36,424 nt of DNA from Planctomycetota bacterium (GCA_019347905.1 JAHWKJ010000004.1:1-36424), one strand, 5' to 3'; positions 1-7,301 are shown, numbered from the stretch's first letter. The notes: generated by a model from the sequence alone, not told the origin. Translations and numbers: made by a program.

Positions 1-52
1 GAATACCGGACTGTCGATCCGGAGGTTGCGGGTTCAAGTCCCGTCGGCCTCG
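1..52 (+). tRNA. tRNA-Asp (GTC), 3' part
   Basis: The anticodon arm is complete: stem CCGGA/TCCGG (6-10 and 18-22) around the 7-base loop CTGTCGA, which puts GTC (aspartate) in the anticodon position. A 5-base variable loop, a T-arm with loop TTCAAGT (33-39), the 3' acceptor strand (45-51) and discriminator G52 follow. No CCA is encoded. The 5' half (acceptor strand and D-arm) lies left of the window. A tyrosine integrase gene about 2 kb downstream makes the tRNA 3' end the probable attachment core; this is inferred, because the second copy is not in the window. Confidence 0.93.
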
Positions 53-87
53 CTTGTTCGCAAAAAAGGCCCGTTTGTAAAGCTGTC

Positions 88-1245
88 GTGACAAAGCTGC
101 TCACCCTCTTCGCGCTCCTCGCGCTCGCCGGCTGCGGTGGCGATGCGCCCGGGCCGCAACGCGTTGCGGCCGAGGACATCGAACCGGAGCCGCTTGATCC
201 GAAGCCGTACGAGGTCGTCGACGAGCAAAATGGCGTGCGCTTCGTCACCGGCCATCACGAGGGCTGGGAGTTCATCGACGCCGACGACGGACCGGCAAGC
301 GGTCTGTGGATCAGCGAGGCCAACGGCTCGGTGATGTGGATTCAGTTCGAAAGGGGACTACGACACGGGATCGAACGACACGACTTTGGGCCCAACAGCC
401 CCTACTTGCGCCGCTTCAGTCAGTATGTTGACGGCCGCAAACACGGCCTCGAAGTCTTGGTCCGGGCGAACGGCACGTACGACACGCTGCAGTTCACCGA
501 CGGCCAGGGGCGACAGGTCCAGCAATTCGTCAGCCGTGACGGTGACGCTGCTGCGCAGGCCGCCGCACTGATGAGCGCGGCTGATGGAGAGGACTGGCTG
601 TCGGCCGATCCGGCATTACAGCTCCTGCTCACGCGTGAGTACCTCAAGGATGACCTCTCCGGTTTCAGCCACGAGGAGATCCTGAAAGTCGCCTCCAGCG
701 GCGCGGAGTACGTCAGCAGCATCTACAGCTCGCCATCGGAACGATGGCGGCCTGTCTTCGACGTGCTGGGCGATTTGGGCGACATCGTCCTCGAGAAGAT
801 CCCCGTTGCGAAACCGTACCGCGTTGTCGACCTGCAGAAGAAGGACCTGCGCTACGATCCCGAAGACGATGCGACGATCGGCGTCTGCCACCGGACCGCC
901 AACGTCATCTTTACGGGCGAGCCCAGCCGCGCGGCGATCTCCGCCGCGGCCGGTCAGGTGTACGCGGACCTGAAGGCCGAAGTGGAAAGAGTCTGCCCCA
1001 ATTGTCGTTACAAGCGTGTCGGCGTCCGGATGTGGCATCCAGACCAAGAGTACGGACGCGGCCGGGCATTACTGATCGTCTTTAGCAACGACCCGGTGGG
1101 CCCGGAGATCGCAGACTTTCACATGACGAAGTTGAACTGGCTCGACGACTTCGAAATCGCACGCAAGCGACTCCGCGGGTTTCCGGTCTCGGCCGAGACG
1201 CAGCGCGCGGTCGAGAGATACGAAGCCGAACTCCAGGAGCAATGA
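88..1245 (+). CDS. Secreted lipoprotein of unknown function, possible lysogeny-expressed cargo gene
   Basis: The product (385 aa) starts at GTG 88, which gives a clean lipoprotein signal: short basic start, hydrophobic stretch and lipobox LAGC with Cys16 as the lipidation site. It should be anchored in a membrane. Residues about 85-150 contain loosely MORN-like G-x-W and H-G-x-E segments (for example the RHGIERHD and KHGLEVLV stretches), but I cannot assign a family. Two pairs of cysteines occur in the C-terminal half. It sits 36 bp from the tRNA end with almost no room for its own promoter. If the attachment core is the tRNA 3' end, the gene lies inside the prophage, between attL and the integrase. 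It could equally be host DNA if integration happened elsewhere. Confidence 0.75.
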   Translation: MTKLLTLFALLALAGCGGDAPGPQRVAAEDIEPEPLDPKPYEVVDEQNGVRFVTGHHEGWEFIDADDGPASGLWISEANGSVMWIQFERGLRHGIERHDFGPNSPYLRRFSQYVDGRKHGLEVLVRANGTYDTLQFTDGQGRQVQQFVSRDGDAAAQAAALMSAADGEDWLSADPALQLLLTREYLKDDLSGFSHEEILKVASSGAEYVSSIYSSPSERWRPVFDVLGDLGDIVLEKIPVAKPYRVVDLQKKDLRYDPEDDATIGVCHRTANVIFTGEPSRAAISAAAGQVYADLKAEVERVCPNCRYKRVGVRMWHPDQEYGRGRALLIVFSNDPVGPEIADFHMTKLNWLDDFEIARKRLRGFPVSAETQRAVERYEAELQEQ

Positions 1246-1251
1246 CACACA

Positions 1252-1267
1252 GCCGGCGAACGCCGGC
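1252..1267. repeat. REP-like palindrome GCCGGCG-AA-CGCCGGC
   Basis: A perfect 7-bp dyad with a 2-base spacer lies just after the lipoprotein stop codon. Near-identical CCGGCG(A/G)ACGCCGG palindromes occur at about 26554-26567 and about 34066-34089, each also between or at the ends of genes. This fits a dispersed extragenic palindrome family of the host. Confidence 0.6.
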
Positions 1268-1374
1268 CTACGATACACCGGGAGAGTTCGGGACACCGTG
1301 AGGCCCCGAAGCGTTGTTAGCGGCCCTCTCTTGAGGCCCTCGCCTTCACGCTGAGCGCTCTCTCGGTCTTACAT

Positions 1375-1419
1375 GGCCGCGCGGGAACTTTCCAAAAAGT
1401 TTCCCGCGCGGCCTTTTTT
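1375..1419 (+). terminator. Strong Rho-independent terminator
   Basis: A 13-bp GC-rich stem (GGCCGCGCGGGAA pairing with TTCCCGCGCGGCC) is extended after a one-base bulge by four more pairs and closed by a tetraloop. Six T residues (1414-1419) follow. The T tract lies only on the plus-strand side. It is 130 bp after the lipoprotein stop, so it ends that transcript or an unseen small RNA, and it insulates the integrase region from the tRNA transcript. Confidence 0.85.
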
Positions 1420-2081
1420 ACGTTTGACTTTTCGGAAGCCGCGCGCGAAGATCGCCCCCGCTCAGAAGTAAGGCGATCGGTAACTCTCTCGCTCAGCACG
1501 AAGCGCCCTCAGCGCTCACCGGCGTCCGAGACCTCCTGATCGCCGCCAGTTTGTTCGAGAACTTGCGTTTGCGGTTGTGAGGTCTGGCCCTTCGCCTTAG
1601 GCCATGAGCCGGACCGTCAGTGAGCGATCTTCTTTAGGGAGTTTCAGCGGTGCAGCTTCCACCCGGTTTGCCGCTGCGCTGTTGATTCACGGGCCGCCGC
1701 CGTGGCTGGGGTGCGCGGCGGCGTCCCGTCTCTCCCGCTCTTGAAGATGCGCCCACGGCCGCACGCACACTCGATTGCGCCTTCGCTGATCCTCACGACC
1801 GGCGGAGGCATTCCCCGCAAGGGGGGCGTGATCGTGGTTTCACGTCGGTGAACGTGCGGTAGGAGTGGCGAAGATGCCATTGGCCATCGGATTGGCGCTC
1901 AGCGTTCCTACGGAGCATCCGCACGCGGACGCCTGCACGGAGGGCGTCACGGAGGTTCCGGCGGCTGAAGATCTGTGTGAGTCCGGCGCAGGGATTGCCT
2001 GCCAGCAGGGGCCAGTGACGGCTCCGCTCACCAGGGACACGGCTGCCGGCTGGCTGTCCGCACCGACTCGTGGAGCCAGCT
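1420..2081. other. Intergenic stretch before the integrase; no convincing gene apart from one weak leftward ORF
   Basis: This GC-rich DNA carries several short G+C dyads. I see no confident promoter, RNA gene or coding sequence except the weak leftward candidate at 1644-1811. Open frames that cross it on the plus strand into the integrase have shadow-type composition. Confidence 0.5.
1644..1811 (-). CDS. Possible small protein, unknown
   Basis: A leftward frame reads a peptide with a plausible core (residues 1-25 include PPVVRISEG and CACGRGRIF). From ATG 1811 it is 55 aa and has a GGGGA-type stretch close upstream. An in-frame ATG at 1880 would give 78 aa but lacks a ribosome site. One CxC pair is present, too little to call a zinc site. 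The C-terminal part is low in complexity, and the frame could be a shadow of non-coding DNA. Confidence 0.25.
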   Translation of the reverse strand: MPPPVVRISEGAIECACGRGRIFKSGRDGTPPRTPATAAARESTAQRQTGWKLHR

Positions 2082-3437
2082 ATGTCGACCTCGCCCCTGC
2101 AGCCGACCCAGCCGGGCCGGCCTACTCTCTCCCTCTTCGACCCGCACGCAGAATCACAATCACAGCCCGGTACGGCGGACCGGGGCGGGGAGACTGCGCC
2201 GCTTCCACCGCAGCTCTCCCCGCCCCAGGGCTCGACGCCGTGGCCGGCGGCCCCGCAGGCGGCCTGGAGACCCCCGCCCGATCCGCGGGCCTCGTGGACG
2301 CTCCTGGAAGTCTTCGAGCGGCTCAAGCTGCCGGAGATCAAGGACCGCCGGCAGACGACGATCGCGGAGTACTACTGCCACCTGCGGAGGTGGGCCGACT
2401 TCTGGGCCACCAGGGAAAGGATTACTTATCCTGCCCTTGCCCCGGAGCCGCGGACGGAAGGACCGCCGGGGACGGAAGGACCTGCGGTGTCGGCCATCAC
2501 GCGGGACGACCTGACGACCTTCCGCGGGTGGCTGGCAGAGCAGAAGACCCGCGGCCGGCGGTGGTCGGACCGCACGATCAAGAAGCATCTGGGCACGGTG
2601 CACGCCATTCTGCTGTGTGCCCAGGATCACCAGCTCATAGGCACGCTTCCGAAGCTCCGGGGCGGCGGCGGCTCGAAGCCAGCCCGCAAGCTGTACCTGC
2701 TCCGCGACGAGGTCTCGGCCCTGTACCTCGAGACCCGCACGGCCAGGTGGCCGGCGGACCTGTACCACCCGCCGCGGGTCTACTGGCAGTGCCTCCTGGT
2801 GTTGTGGTGGAACTACGGTCCGCGGACGCAGGAGCTGGTTCAGCTCAAGCCCGATTTCGACGCGCTCCGCATCCGCAACGTGTGGTGGCAGCGGGACAAC
2901 CCGTCGCCGGAGGGCCGCGCTTCCAACGAGTGGGGCTGGCTGTTCTACACGCCGCAGAAGCAGCGCCGCACGAAGCCGGAGCCGCTGTACCTGCCGATGA
3001 ACGAGACCATTCACCGCCACCTTCGTGCGCTCGTCGAGCCGGACGCGTCGGGCGATGCGCCGCTGTTCCCCTTTCCGCACTCACACGACGCCTTCTACGG
3101 CCAGTGGCGGAAGCTCTGCCGTGCTGCGGGTGTGCGGCCGAAGCCGGACCCGTCCACGGGGGACGCGCCGGAGTTTACGCCGAAGCATTTTCGGAAGACC
3201 GCGGCCACCTGGTTGAACCTGCACCGGCCCGGCATTGCGCAGTGGATCACCGGACACGGCGACGATCGCAGCGCCAGCGCACAGGTCGCCGTCCGCGGGA
3301 GCGGCGAATCCGGCGTGCTCGCCCGGCATTACGACAATGCCGAGAACGCGCTCATCGAGGCGCTCACCACGTACGAGCAGCCGGCCGCCTTCGCCGAAGG
3401 CCCGACTCTCGACGTGCGGCAGAAGCGGCTCTTCTGA
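2082..3437 (+). CDS. Phage integrase, tyrosine recombinase
   Basis: This 451-aa protein has the tyrosine recombinase catalytic set: Arg248 (motif YGPRTQEL), Lys298 in the beta-hairpin, the Lys368-x-x-Arg371 box (Lys in place of the usual His), His392 (TGHGDD) and nucleophile Tyr417 (ARHYDN). Residues about 80-190 form the SAM-like core-binding domain. The first 70 residues are proline-rich. I chose ATG 2082 because GGAG lies 6 bases upstream; a GTG at 2070 is in frame. The family cuts and rejoins DNA at att sites through a 3'-phosphotyrosine link. Its position near the tRNA-Asp end suggests it integrates the phage there. Confidence 0.93.
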   Translation: MSTSPLQPTQPGRPTLSLFDPHAESQSQPGTADRGGETAPLPPQLSPPQGSTPWPAAPQAAWRPPPDPRASWTLLEVFERLKLPEIKDRRQTTIAEYYCHLRRWADFWATRERITYPALAPEPRTEGPPGTEGPAVSAITRDDLTTFRGWLAEQKTRGRRWSDRTIKKHLGTVHAILLCAQDHQLIGTLPKLRGGGGSKPARKLYLLRDEVSALYLETRTARWPADLYHPPRVYWQCLLVLWWNYGPRTQELVQLKPDFDALRIRNVWWQRDNPSPEGRASNEWGWLFYTPQKQRRTKPEPLYLPMNETIHRHLRALVEPDASGDAPLFPFPHSHDAFYGQWRKLCRAAGVRPKPDPSTGDAPEFTPKHFRKTAATWLNLHRPGIAQWITGHGDDRSASAQVAVRGSGESGVLARHYDNAENALIEALTTYEQPAAFAEGPTLDVRQKRLF

Positions 3438-3964
3438 ATCACCGGCCGGCGCGCGGCCCCATTGAAGCGCGCTGTTGCGTTAAGCGAAGGACAGTCGATC
3501 GCGGCGTTCGATGCGCGCGCCGCGTGTGCGACCCCCTTCCGCTTCCGCGCGTCGGCCGGCTTCTTGGTCAACGATCGAGAGTCGAGAGTCGAGGGCCAGC
3601 AAGAGGACGCGGGCCCGCTGGCGTGTCGGTCGCGTGCAGACCTTATGGCGCCAGTAAGCCCGTTGCACGCTCTCAGGTCGGCCGGAGACACATCCCGTCG
3701 GCCCGCTGGCCCTCGACTCTCCGCTCTCGACTCTCAAGCCCGACACGCAGCGACGGATCCCGCTTCGTTCCCCCAGCGAAAGGAGCGTGCACGAATCCGA
3801 CACACACATCGATGCGCGGTCTGCCTGGTGCCCTTTGTTTTTGCTGGCAGGCCGATCCCTCAAGGCAGTTCATCCGGCGGGCGGTCCGCCGGCGTCGCTG
3901 TGTTTCTTCTTCTTGGCCGCCGGGGGCGAGGCACGCCCCCGGCCCGGAGCTGTGAGGTGAAGTG
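3438..3964. other. 527-bp intergenic region with long inverted repeat
   Basis: No credible gene is visible; the plus-strand frame at 3462-3965 has arginine- and serine-rich shadow composition. The region holds an inverted repeat, with arm 3577-3600 (GAGAGTC heptamers ending GAGGGCCAGC) and complementary arm 3705-3735 with one extra heptamer, around a loop of about 104 bases. A GGCCG/CGGCC dyad follows the integrase stop. The early-operon promoter should lie here, but I cannot point to a clear -35/-10 pair. The end of the region carries GAGGTGA, the ribosome site for the next gene. Confidence 0.55.
3577..3735. repeat. Inverted repeat built from GAGAGTC heptamers
   Basis: The left arm 3577-3600 and the reverse complement at 3705-3735 share 17 contiguous bases ending GAGGGCCAGC plus further heptamer copies; the right arm has one more heptamer. 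Transcribed, this would form a long stem with a loop of about 104 bases. It may be two copies of a host-type short tandem repeat in opposite orientation. Confidence 0.6.
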
Positions 3965-4249
3965 ATGTTCTCGTTCTCGACCTACCGCGATCATCAAGGT
4001 GAGTTGCGCGTCTTCGCCGACATCCCCGTCTCCGCGACCCGATCAGAGCTGCTGCAGACCGTCGCTGGGTTCTTGGCTGCGGGGCTCGAATGTCACGTCG
4101 AAGATTGGGATCAGCAGACGCTCCTCGGCATGGCCCACCGCCGCGACCCGAGGGACAAGACCTACGCCCCCGAGTTGCTCGCCGCGGCCGCGGAGTACGT
4201 CGACCGCCTGTTCCCTGAGCTTGCAGCGGAGCTGGTCAATGCGCCGTGA
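3965..4249 (+). CDS. Early-operon protein, unknown
   Basis: First gene of the rightward early operon, 94 aa from ATG 3965. GAGGTGA lies at optimal spacing; a GTG at 3962 is also in frame. The sequence is acidic and apparently single-domain, with a beta-like N-terminus (FSFSTYRDH, GELRVFADIP) followed by helices. I recognise no family. The stop is 9 bp before the next small gene, with another GAGGTGA between them, so the two are probably translated together. Confidence 0.75.
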   Translation: MFSFSTYRDHQGELRVFADIPVSATRSELLQTVAGFLAAGLECHVEDWDQQTLLGMAHRRDPRDKTYAPELLAAAAEYVDRLFPELAAELVNAP

Positions 4250-4258
4250 GGTGACCTG

Positions 4259-4414
4259 ATGGACTCGACGCATACGTTTCTGCCGCTGGCCTGGCTGGTT
4301 TTGGCGGCCTCAAACCTCTGTGGCGGGCGGCCCTCGATGTGTCGCTGCGACTTCCTGATGACGTTCCACCCGGCGCCGCGCCAATACCGCGGCTGCCTGG
4401 CCGACTGGAGATGA
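4259..4414 (+). CDS. Small Cys-containing hydrophobic protein
   Basis: A 51-aa frame begins at ATG 4259 with GAGGTGA just upstream and ends in an ATGA overlap with the next gene at 4411. Residues 7-20 are hydrophobic (LPLAWLVLAA core), and three cysteines (21, 28, 30) follow with a further one at 46. The ribosome site and the stop-start overlap at both ends fit the strict pattern of this operon, which is the main reason to call it. It could be a short membrane peptide or a secreted one. Function unknown. Confidence 0.6.
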   Translation: MDSTHTFLPLAWLVLAASNLCGGRPSMCRCDFLMTFHPAPRQYRGCLADWR

Positions 4415-4851
4415 ACGTGCGAACGATCACCCTCGACGAATTTCTCTCGGAACTGAAGGCGCAGGGCGTCCCTCAAGAGCACTTCGCCTTTCGCTGCCCG
4501 ATGTGCGGCACGATTCAGTCGGCCGTCGATCTGATCGCCGCCGGGGCCGGCGCCGACTTCGACGCCGTCGAAAAGCACCTCGGCTTCTCGTGCGTCGGCC
4601 GCTGGACCGGCGCCGGAACACCCAAGGACACGATCGACGGCCGCGGCTGCAACTGGACGCTCGGCGGCCTGCTGCAAACGCACAAGCTCGAAGTCGTCAC
4701 TCCCGATGGCAAGTGCCATCCACGCTTCGAGCCGTGCACGCCGGCCCAGGCGAAGGCCCACGCCTGCCTGCCGCCGCTCGACCCCAGACCCTCAATCCCG
4801 GACAGCACGGAGGCCGAAACGTGTTTGGAATCCTCTGGTTCGCCAGCGTGA
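4411..4851 (+). CDS. VVA0879 family protein
   Basis: This 146-aa protein matches the phage-associated VVA0879 family as I know it: an FRCPMCGTIQSA zinc-knuckle-like start, a G-F-S-C-V-G-R-W motif, then C-N-W-T-L-G-G-L and HPRFEP. CPMC plus the later cysteines (about 54 and 71) could bind zinc. The biochemical role is unknown; members usually sit in early operons of temperate phages. ATG 4411 overlaps the preceding stop by ATGA. An in-frame upstream ATG at 4339 would run deep into the preceding gene, so I rejected it. The last 40 residues overlap the start of the next gene and look less conserved. Confidence 0.85.
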   Translation: MNVRTITLDEFLSELKAQGVPQEHFAFRCPMCGTIQSAVDLIAAGAGADFDAVEKHLGFSCVGRWTGAGTPKDTIDGRGCNWTLGGLLQTHKLEVVTPDGKCHPRFEPCTPAQAKAHACLPPLDPRPSIPDSTEAETCLESSGSPA

Positions 4852-5234
4852 TCGTGCTGGGCGTCACCGCCGCGAGTCGCGCGGCGCGTGGCCCTCGACC
4901 CGCGCCCAGTGTTACGTCGACGCTCGACGTTCCGGAGCCGCCACAAGCCACACCGGCGCACGCAGGCCCTCAACCTCACGTGAAGACACTCGCCGTCGTG
5001 TTGCCGGTGAAGTCGCTGGCGGAGTGTTACGCGTGCTGCGTGCCGACCTGCTTTTGCGATTCGCCGACCGGCTGCCGGGCCTGTCTGATCCATTCCGAGG
5101 GCCTGCCGCCGCGGTACCGCCGGCAGCTCATCGCCGCCCACGCCGAGGCGAAGTCGGCGGCCGAGACGATCACGATCCACCTGGGCGCGCTGGAGCAGAT
5201 CGTACGCATCGCGGCCGCGGCCCGGCTGAATTGA
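4821..5234 (+). CDS. Membrane-anchored Cys-rich small protein
   Basis: The product is 137 aa from GTG 4821, with GGAGG seven bases upstream, and overlaps the previous gene by 31 bp. Residues 2-17 (FGILWFASVIVLGVTA) are one membrane segment or uncleaved signal anchor. A proline-rich linker follows, then a dense cysteine cluster (CYACC, CFC, CRAC) at about residues 73-93 and a C-terminal amphipathic helix. The cluster could bind metal or form disulfides outside the membrane. No family recognised. Confidence 0.7.
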   Translation: MFGILWFASVIVLGVTAASRAARGPRPAPSVTSTLDVPEPPQATPAHAGPQPHVKTLAVVLPVKSLAECYACCVPTCFCDSPTGCRACLIHSEGLPPRYRRQLIAAHAEAKSAAETITIHLGALEQIVRIAAAARLN

Positions 5235-5253
5235 AACGCAGAGACGCAGAGCC
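5233..5253. repeat. Host-type short repeat (ACGCAGAG units)
   Basis: Two ACGCAGAG units (AAACGCAGAGACGCAGAGCC) fill the gap between two genes exactly. The purine-rich end (GCAGAG) lies where the ribosome site of the next gene should be, so the repeat may supply a weak Shine-Dalgarno. Repeats of this type are common in planctomycete intergenic DNA (general knowledge). Confidence 0.5.
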
Positions 5254-5451
5254 ATGCCAGCAATCACCGCGATTCGCACGCAGGAAGAAGTTGCCCGTAT
5301 CCTCACGGAGCGCGGCGAGCCGATCACGAAGGGCGGCGTGTTCATGGCCGAGCAGACCGCGCTGCGGAAGCTGCGCAGCCTGCTCGCCGAATTCGCTCCG
5401 GATGACTGGGTCCCAGACGAAGACGCCCAGGAGAAGCAGCGTGGCCAGTGA
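5254..5451 (+). CDS. Small HTH protein resembling sigma-70 region 4
   Basis: Residues 8-45 of this 65-aa protein (TQEEVARILTERG, then a turn, then EQTALRKLRSLL) resemble the helix-turn-helix of sigma-70 region 4. In sigma factors the second helix ends in a similar ALRKLR pattern. With no core-binding regions it would act as a small DNA-binding regulator, not a sigma factor. The insert ERGEPITKGG between the helices is longer than usual. It overlaps the next gene by 11 bp. Confidence 0.6.
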   Translation: MPAITAIRTQEEVARILTERGEPITKGGVFMAEQTALRKLRSLLAEFAPDDWVPDEDAQEKQRGQ

Positions 5452-5872
5452 AACCTACAAGCCGGTGCCGGTGGAAGAGGCGCGACATATCGCGGCGAGG
5501 TACTCGAAATCGATGGTCGTCATCCTCTCTTACGACCCGGCCGCGGCGCTGACCCACACCACCACCTACGGCGTCGCGCCCGAAGACAAGGAACAGGCCG
5601 CCGACGTCGGTGAAATGTGCGCGCGGCTCGTGTGCGGCGAGGGCTTCGAGCTCCGGAAGAAGTACGAGGACTATCGCTTCACCGACCAAGGCAAAAGGGC
5701 GGAGCAGATCGAAGCTCTCACGGTCGCCTGCAAGGCGGCCTGGGGCGCTCTGCGTTCGCTGCTGGCTGTCCGCGAGGGCCTGGCGGACTCGGTGATGGAA
5801 GACGTGGCCAACGCGTGCGAGCGCGCGCTGGCGCTCGCGGACAACAACCCTCAACCGTCGACCGACCCATGA
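5441..5872 (+). CDS. Phage early protein, unknown
   Basis: GTG 5441 with AGGAGA six bases upstream starts a 143-aa protein, overlapping the previous gene by 11 bp. Residues 8-45 (EEARHIAARYSKSMVVILSYD, then HTTTYG) resemble a motif I recall from small early proteins of many temperate phages, where a short helix and a beta strand end in a T-T-Y/W-G segment. A helical C-terminal half follows. No enzymatic motif is visible. Stop and next start overlap as ATGA. Confidence 0.65.
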   Translation: MASETYKPVPVEEARHIAARYSKSMVVILSYDPAAALTHTTTYGVAPEDKEQAADVGEMCARLVCGEGFELRKKYEDYRFTDQGKRAEQIEALTVACKAAWGALRSLLAVREGLADSVMEDVANACERALALADNNPQPSTDP

Positions 5873-6285
5873 ACCGCGAAGACCTGATGGACGGCGCACT
5901 GGAAGTCGCCGAGCGATTGCGGGAGTGCCGCGACGAGCTGCGGAGCCTGACGGCCGCCGTGCTGGTGGCGGTCTCTGTGCGGGACCTGCTGCGCGGCGAA
6001 CAGCAGACGCCGTTGGAGCGCACGCTCCAAGTCCACAGCGACGTGCTGTCGCGGCTCGGTGAGACGGGGAGCGTCACCGCGGAACCTCGGCTGCCCCCGC
6101 TGCCGGCTGACGACAGCGGCGAATCCGTCCGCGGCTGCCCCGAGTGCGGCGAGCGACTCGACCCCCACACGGGCGGCTGCACCGACTGCGGCTGGAGACC
6201 TGACGCGGAATCGGCCGAGCCGCCGCTCTCGGGCCGAACACCTGACGACGCGATCAACACGGACGAGCGATGGACACTTCGGTAA
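5869..6285 (+). CDS. Zinc-ribbon protein with helical N-terminus
   Basis: 138 aa from ATG 5869 (ATGA overlap). Residues 5-65 are helical. After a proline-rich linker, CPECGERLDPHTGGCTDCGW (about 90-109) is a compact C-x2-C...C-x2-C zinc ribbon. The acidic tail is probably flexible. Zinc ribbons of this kind bind nucleic acid or protein. No family name is justified. It is one of about nine CxxC proteins in this operon. Confidence 0.7.
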   Translation: MNREDLMDGALEVAERLRECRDELRSLTAAVLVAVSVRDLLRGEQQTPLERTLQVHSDVLSRLGETGSVTAEPRLPPLPADDSGESVRGCPECGERLDPHTGGCTDCGWRPDAESAEPPLSGRTPDDAINTDERWTLR

Positions 6286-6299
6286 CCGTGGAGTGACGC

Positions 6300-6773
6300 A
6301 TGGCGGACTTCGTCGTCAACCTGGCAGGGCTGTCGGCCGCGGAGGCCGCGGTCCGCTACGCGCTGGAGCGCGTGGTGCACGATCCCGACTTCCGGTGGCA
6401 CATGCTGCACACGCACACGCTGCGGCTGTGCCTGATCGCCGAGGCGGAACGCCGCGGCCTGCCGGTCGAGGCCGTCGAAGCCGATCTGCAGAAGGCGATC
6501 GCCAAACGCGGGCGGCGCGACGGTGAGCCCTACGTCGTGCGGCTCGAGCGCGAACGCGACGAGCTGGAGCAGAAGCTCGCCGAGACCAAGTGCAAACGAC
6601 AGCCCAACGCCCCGGCCGTCGACGACATCCAAGCCGCAGATTTGAGTTTCTACTACAAGCGGCTCGATCACGTCCTGGGCTGGCTCAACGACCACTACCG
6701 CCACACCGCGCAGCTCCGACCCGTGGGCCGCGACGAGCTCGCCAGGCTGGCGGAAGCGATTGGAGTCCATTGA
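6300..6773 (+). CDS. Early-operon helical protein, unknown
   Basis: 157 aa from ATG 6300, with GGAG eight bases upstream. Almost wholly helical by inspection: residues 11-65 include a His-rich patch (WHMLHTHTLRLC), residues 75-105 form a charged likely coiled coil (RLERERDELEQKLAETK), and a C-terminal helix carries FYYKRLDHVLGWLNDHYRH. No family recognised. Its position directly before csrA suggests coexpression. Confidence 0.65.
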   Translation: MADFVVNLAGLSAAEAAVRYALERVVHDPDFRWHMLHTHTLRLCLIAEAERRGLPVEAVEADLQKAIAKRGRRDGEPYVVRLERERDELEQKLAETKCKRQPNAPAVDDIQAADLSFYYKRLDHVLGWLNDHYRHTAQLRPVGRDELARLAEAIGVH

Positions 6774-6807
6774 TGCAAGTTCTCATCCATCCAACACGGA
6801 GGTGTTC

Positions 6808-7011
6808 ATGCTCGTGCTCTCGCGCAAGCGCGACGAATCGATTTGTATCGGAGACCAGGTCCTGGTGACCGTCGTCGACGTCGGCGGCGACAAGGTCCGC
6901 TTGGGAGTCACGGCGCCCCTCACGATCAGCGTCGACCGCCAGGAAGTGCGGGACGCGAAGCATGCGCGCGCAGCGGCGGAAGGGGGGCTGGAGGAAGGGG
7001 AGCGCGCATGA
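6808..7011 (+). CDS. csrA: Carbon storage regulator CsrA homolog
   Basis: This 67-aa protein has the typical CsrA fold signature: MLVLSRKRDESICIGD (beta1-2), VTVVDVGGDKVRLGVTAP (beta3-4) and ISVDRQEV (beta5 and helix). CsrA dimers bind GGA motifs in mRNA leaders and block or stabilise translation. The key Arg of the family's C-terminal RNA-contact region is represented in the DRQEV segment. Start ATG 6808 has GGAGG within ACACGGAGGTG, itself a CsrA-like site, so autoregulation is plausible. A phage copy could retune host or phage translation. It overlaps the next gene by ATGA. Confidence 0.93.
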   Translation: MLVLSRKRDESICIGDQVLVTVVDVGGDKVRLGVTAPLTISVDRQEVRDAKHARAAAEGGLEEGERA

Positions 7012-7301
7012 GGTCAGAGGTCAGAGGTCAGAGGTCAGAGGTCAGAGCGAAGGGCGAACTCTCGCCGGCGATCGAGGACCTCGCGCTCGAGCTGGAGGGG
7101 ATGGAATGCGTCAGGTGCAACGGGGGCGGCTGTTCTGCCTGCAACGGCATCGGCTATTTCGGCTGGAGTCCGGATGCGCCGCTCGACGTGCCGCCCGGCC
7201 CCGAACGCGTGCCCTTCCTGGCGGCCCGCTACCAGGCGGGTCGGCCGTTGTTTCACGAGGACGATCCGACCTTCGAGGATTTGCGCCGCAAGCCTCGCTG
7301 A
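7008..7301 (+). CDS. DnaJ-like zinc-motif small protein with repeat at the 5' end
   Basis: 97 aa from ATG 7008, overlapping csrA by ATGA. Codons 2-13 are five copies of the 7-bp unit GAGGTCA, giving a basic SEVR-type N-terminus. CVRCNGGGCSACNGIGYF (about 34-51) resembles a half DnaJ zinc finger (CxxC...CxxC-x-G-x-G). The end is acidic and unstructured. The start is uncertain because translation could begin after the repeat; no strong internal ribosome site with correct spacing is visible. Confidence 0.6.
   Translation: MRSEVRGQRSEVRAKGELSPAIEDLALELEGMECVRCNGGGCSACNGIGYFGWSPDAPLDVPPGPERVPFLAARYQAGRPLFHEDDPTFEDLRRKPR
7010..7044. repeat. Five tandem GAGGTCA heptamers
   Basis: Five perfect copies (7010-7016, 7017-7023, 7024-7030, 7031-7037, 7038-7044) start inside the ATG region of the 97-aa gene and overlap the csrA stop. 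Since 7 is not a multiple of 3, gain or loss of a unit shifts the frame of the downstream protein. Confidence 0.9.

Noticed and set aside
1865-3955. Plus-strand 696-codon frame over the integrase
   Set aside because: The integrase frame carries all catalytic residues; this frame is Ala/Pro/Arg/Gly-biased and lacks motifs.
3462-3965. Plus-strand 167-codon frame between the integrase and the early operon
   Set aside because: Arg/Ser/Ala-rich, no ribosome site, and passes through the inverted repeat arms.
4503-4820. Upstream extension of the 4821 gene
   Set aside because: The in-frame stretch before GTG 4821 is Arg-rich shadow of the VVA0879 gene; a good GGAGG precedes 4821.
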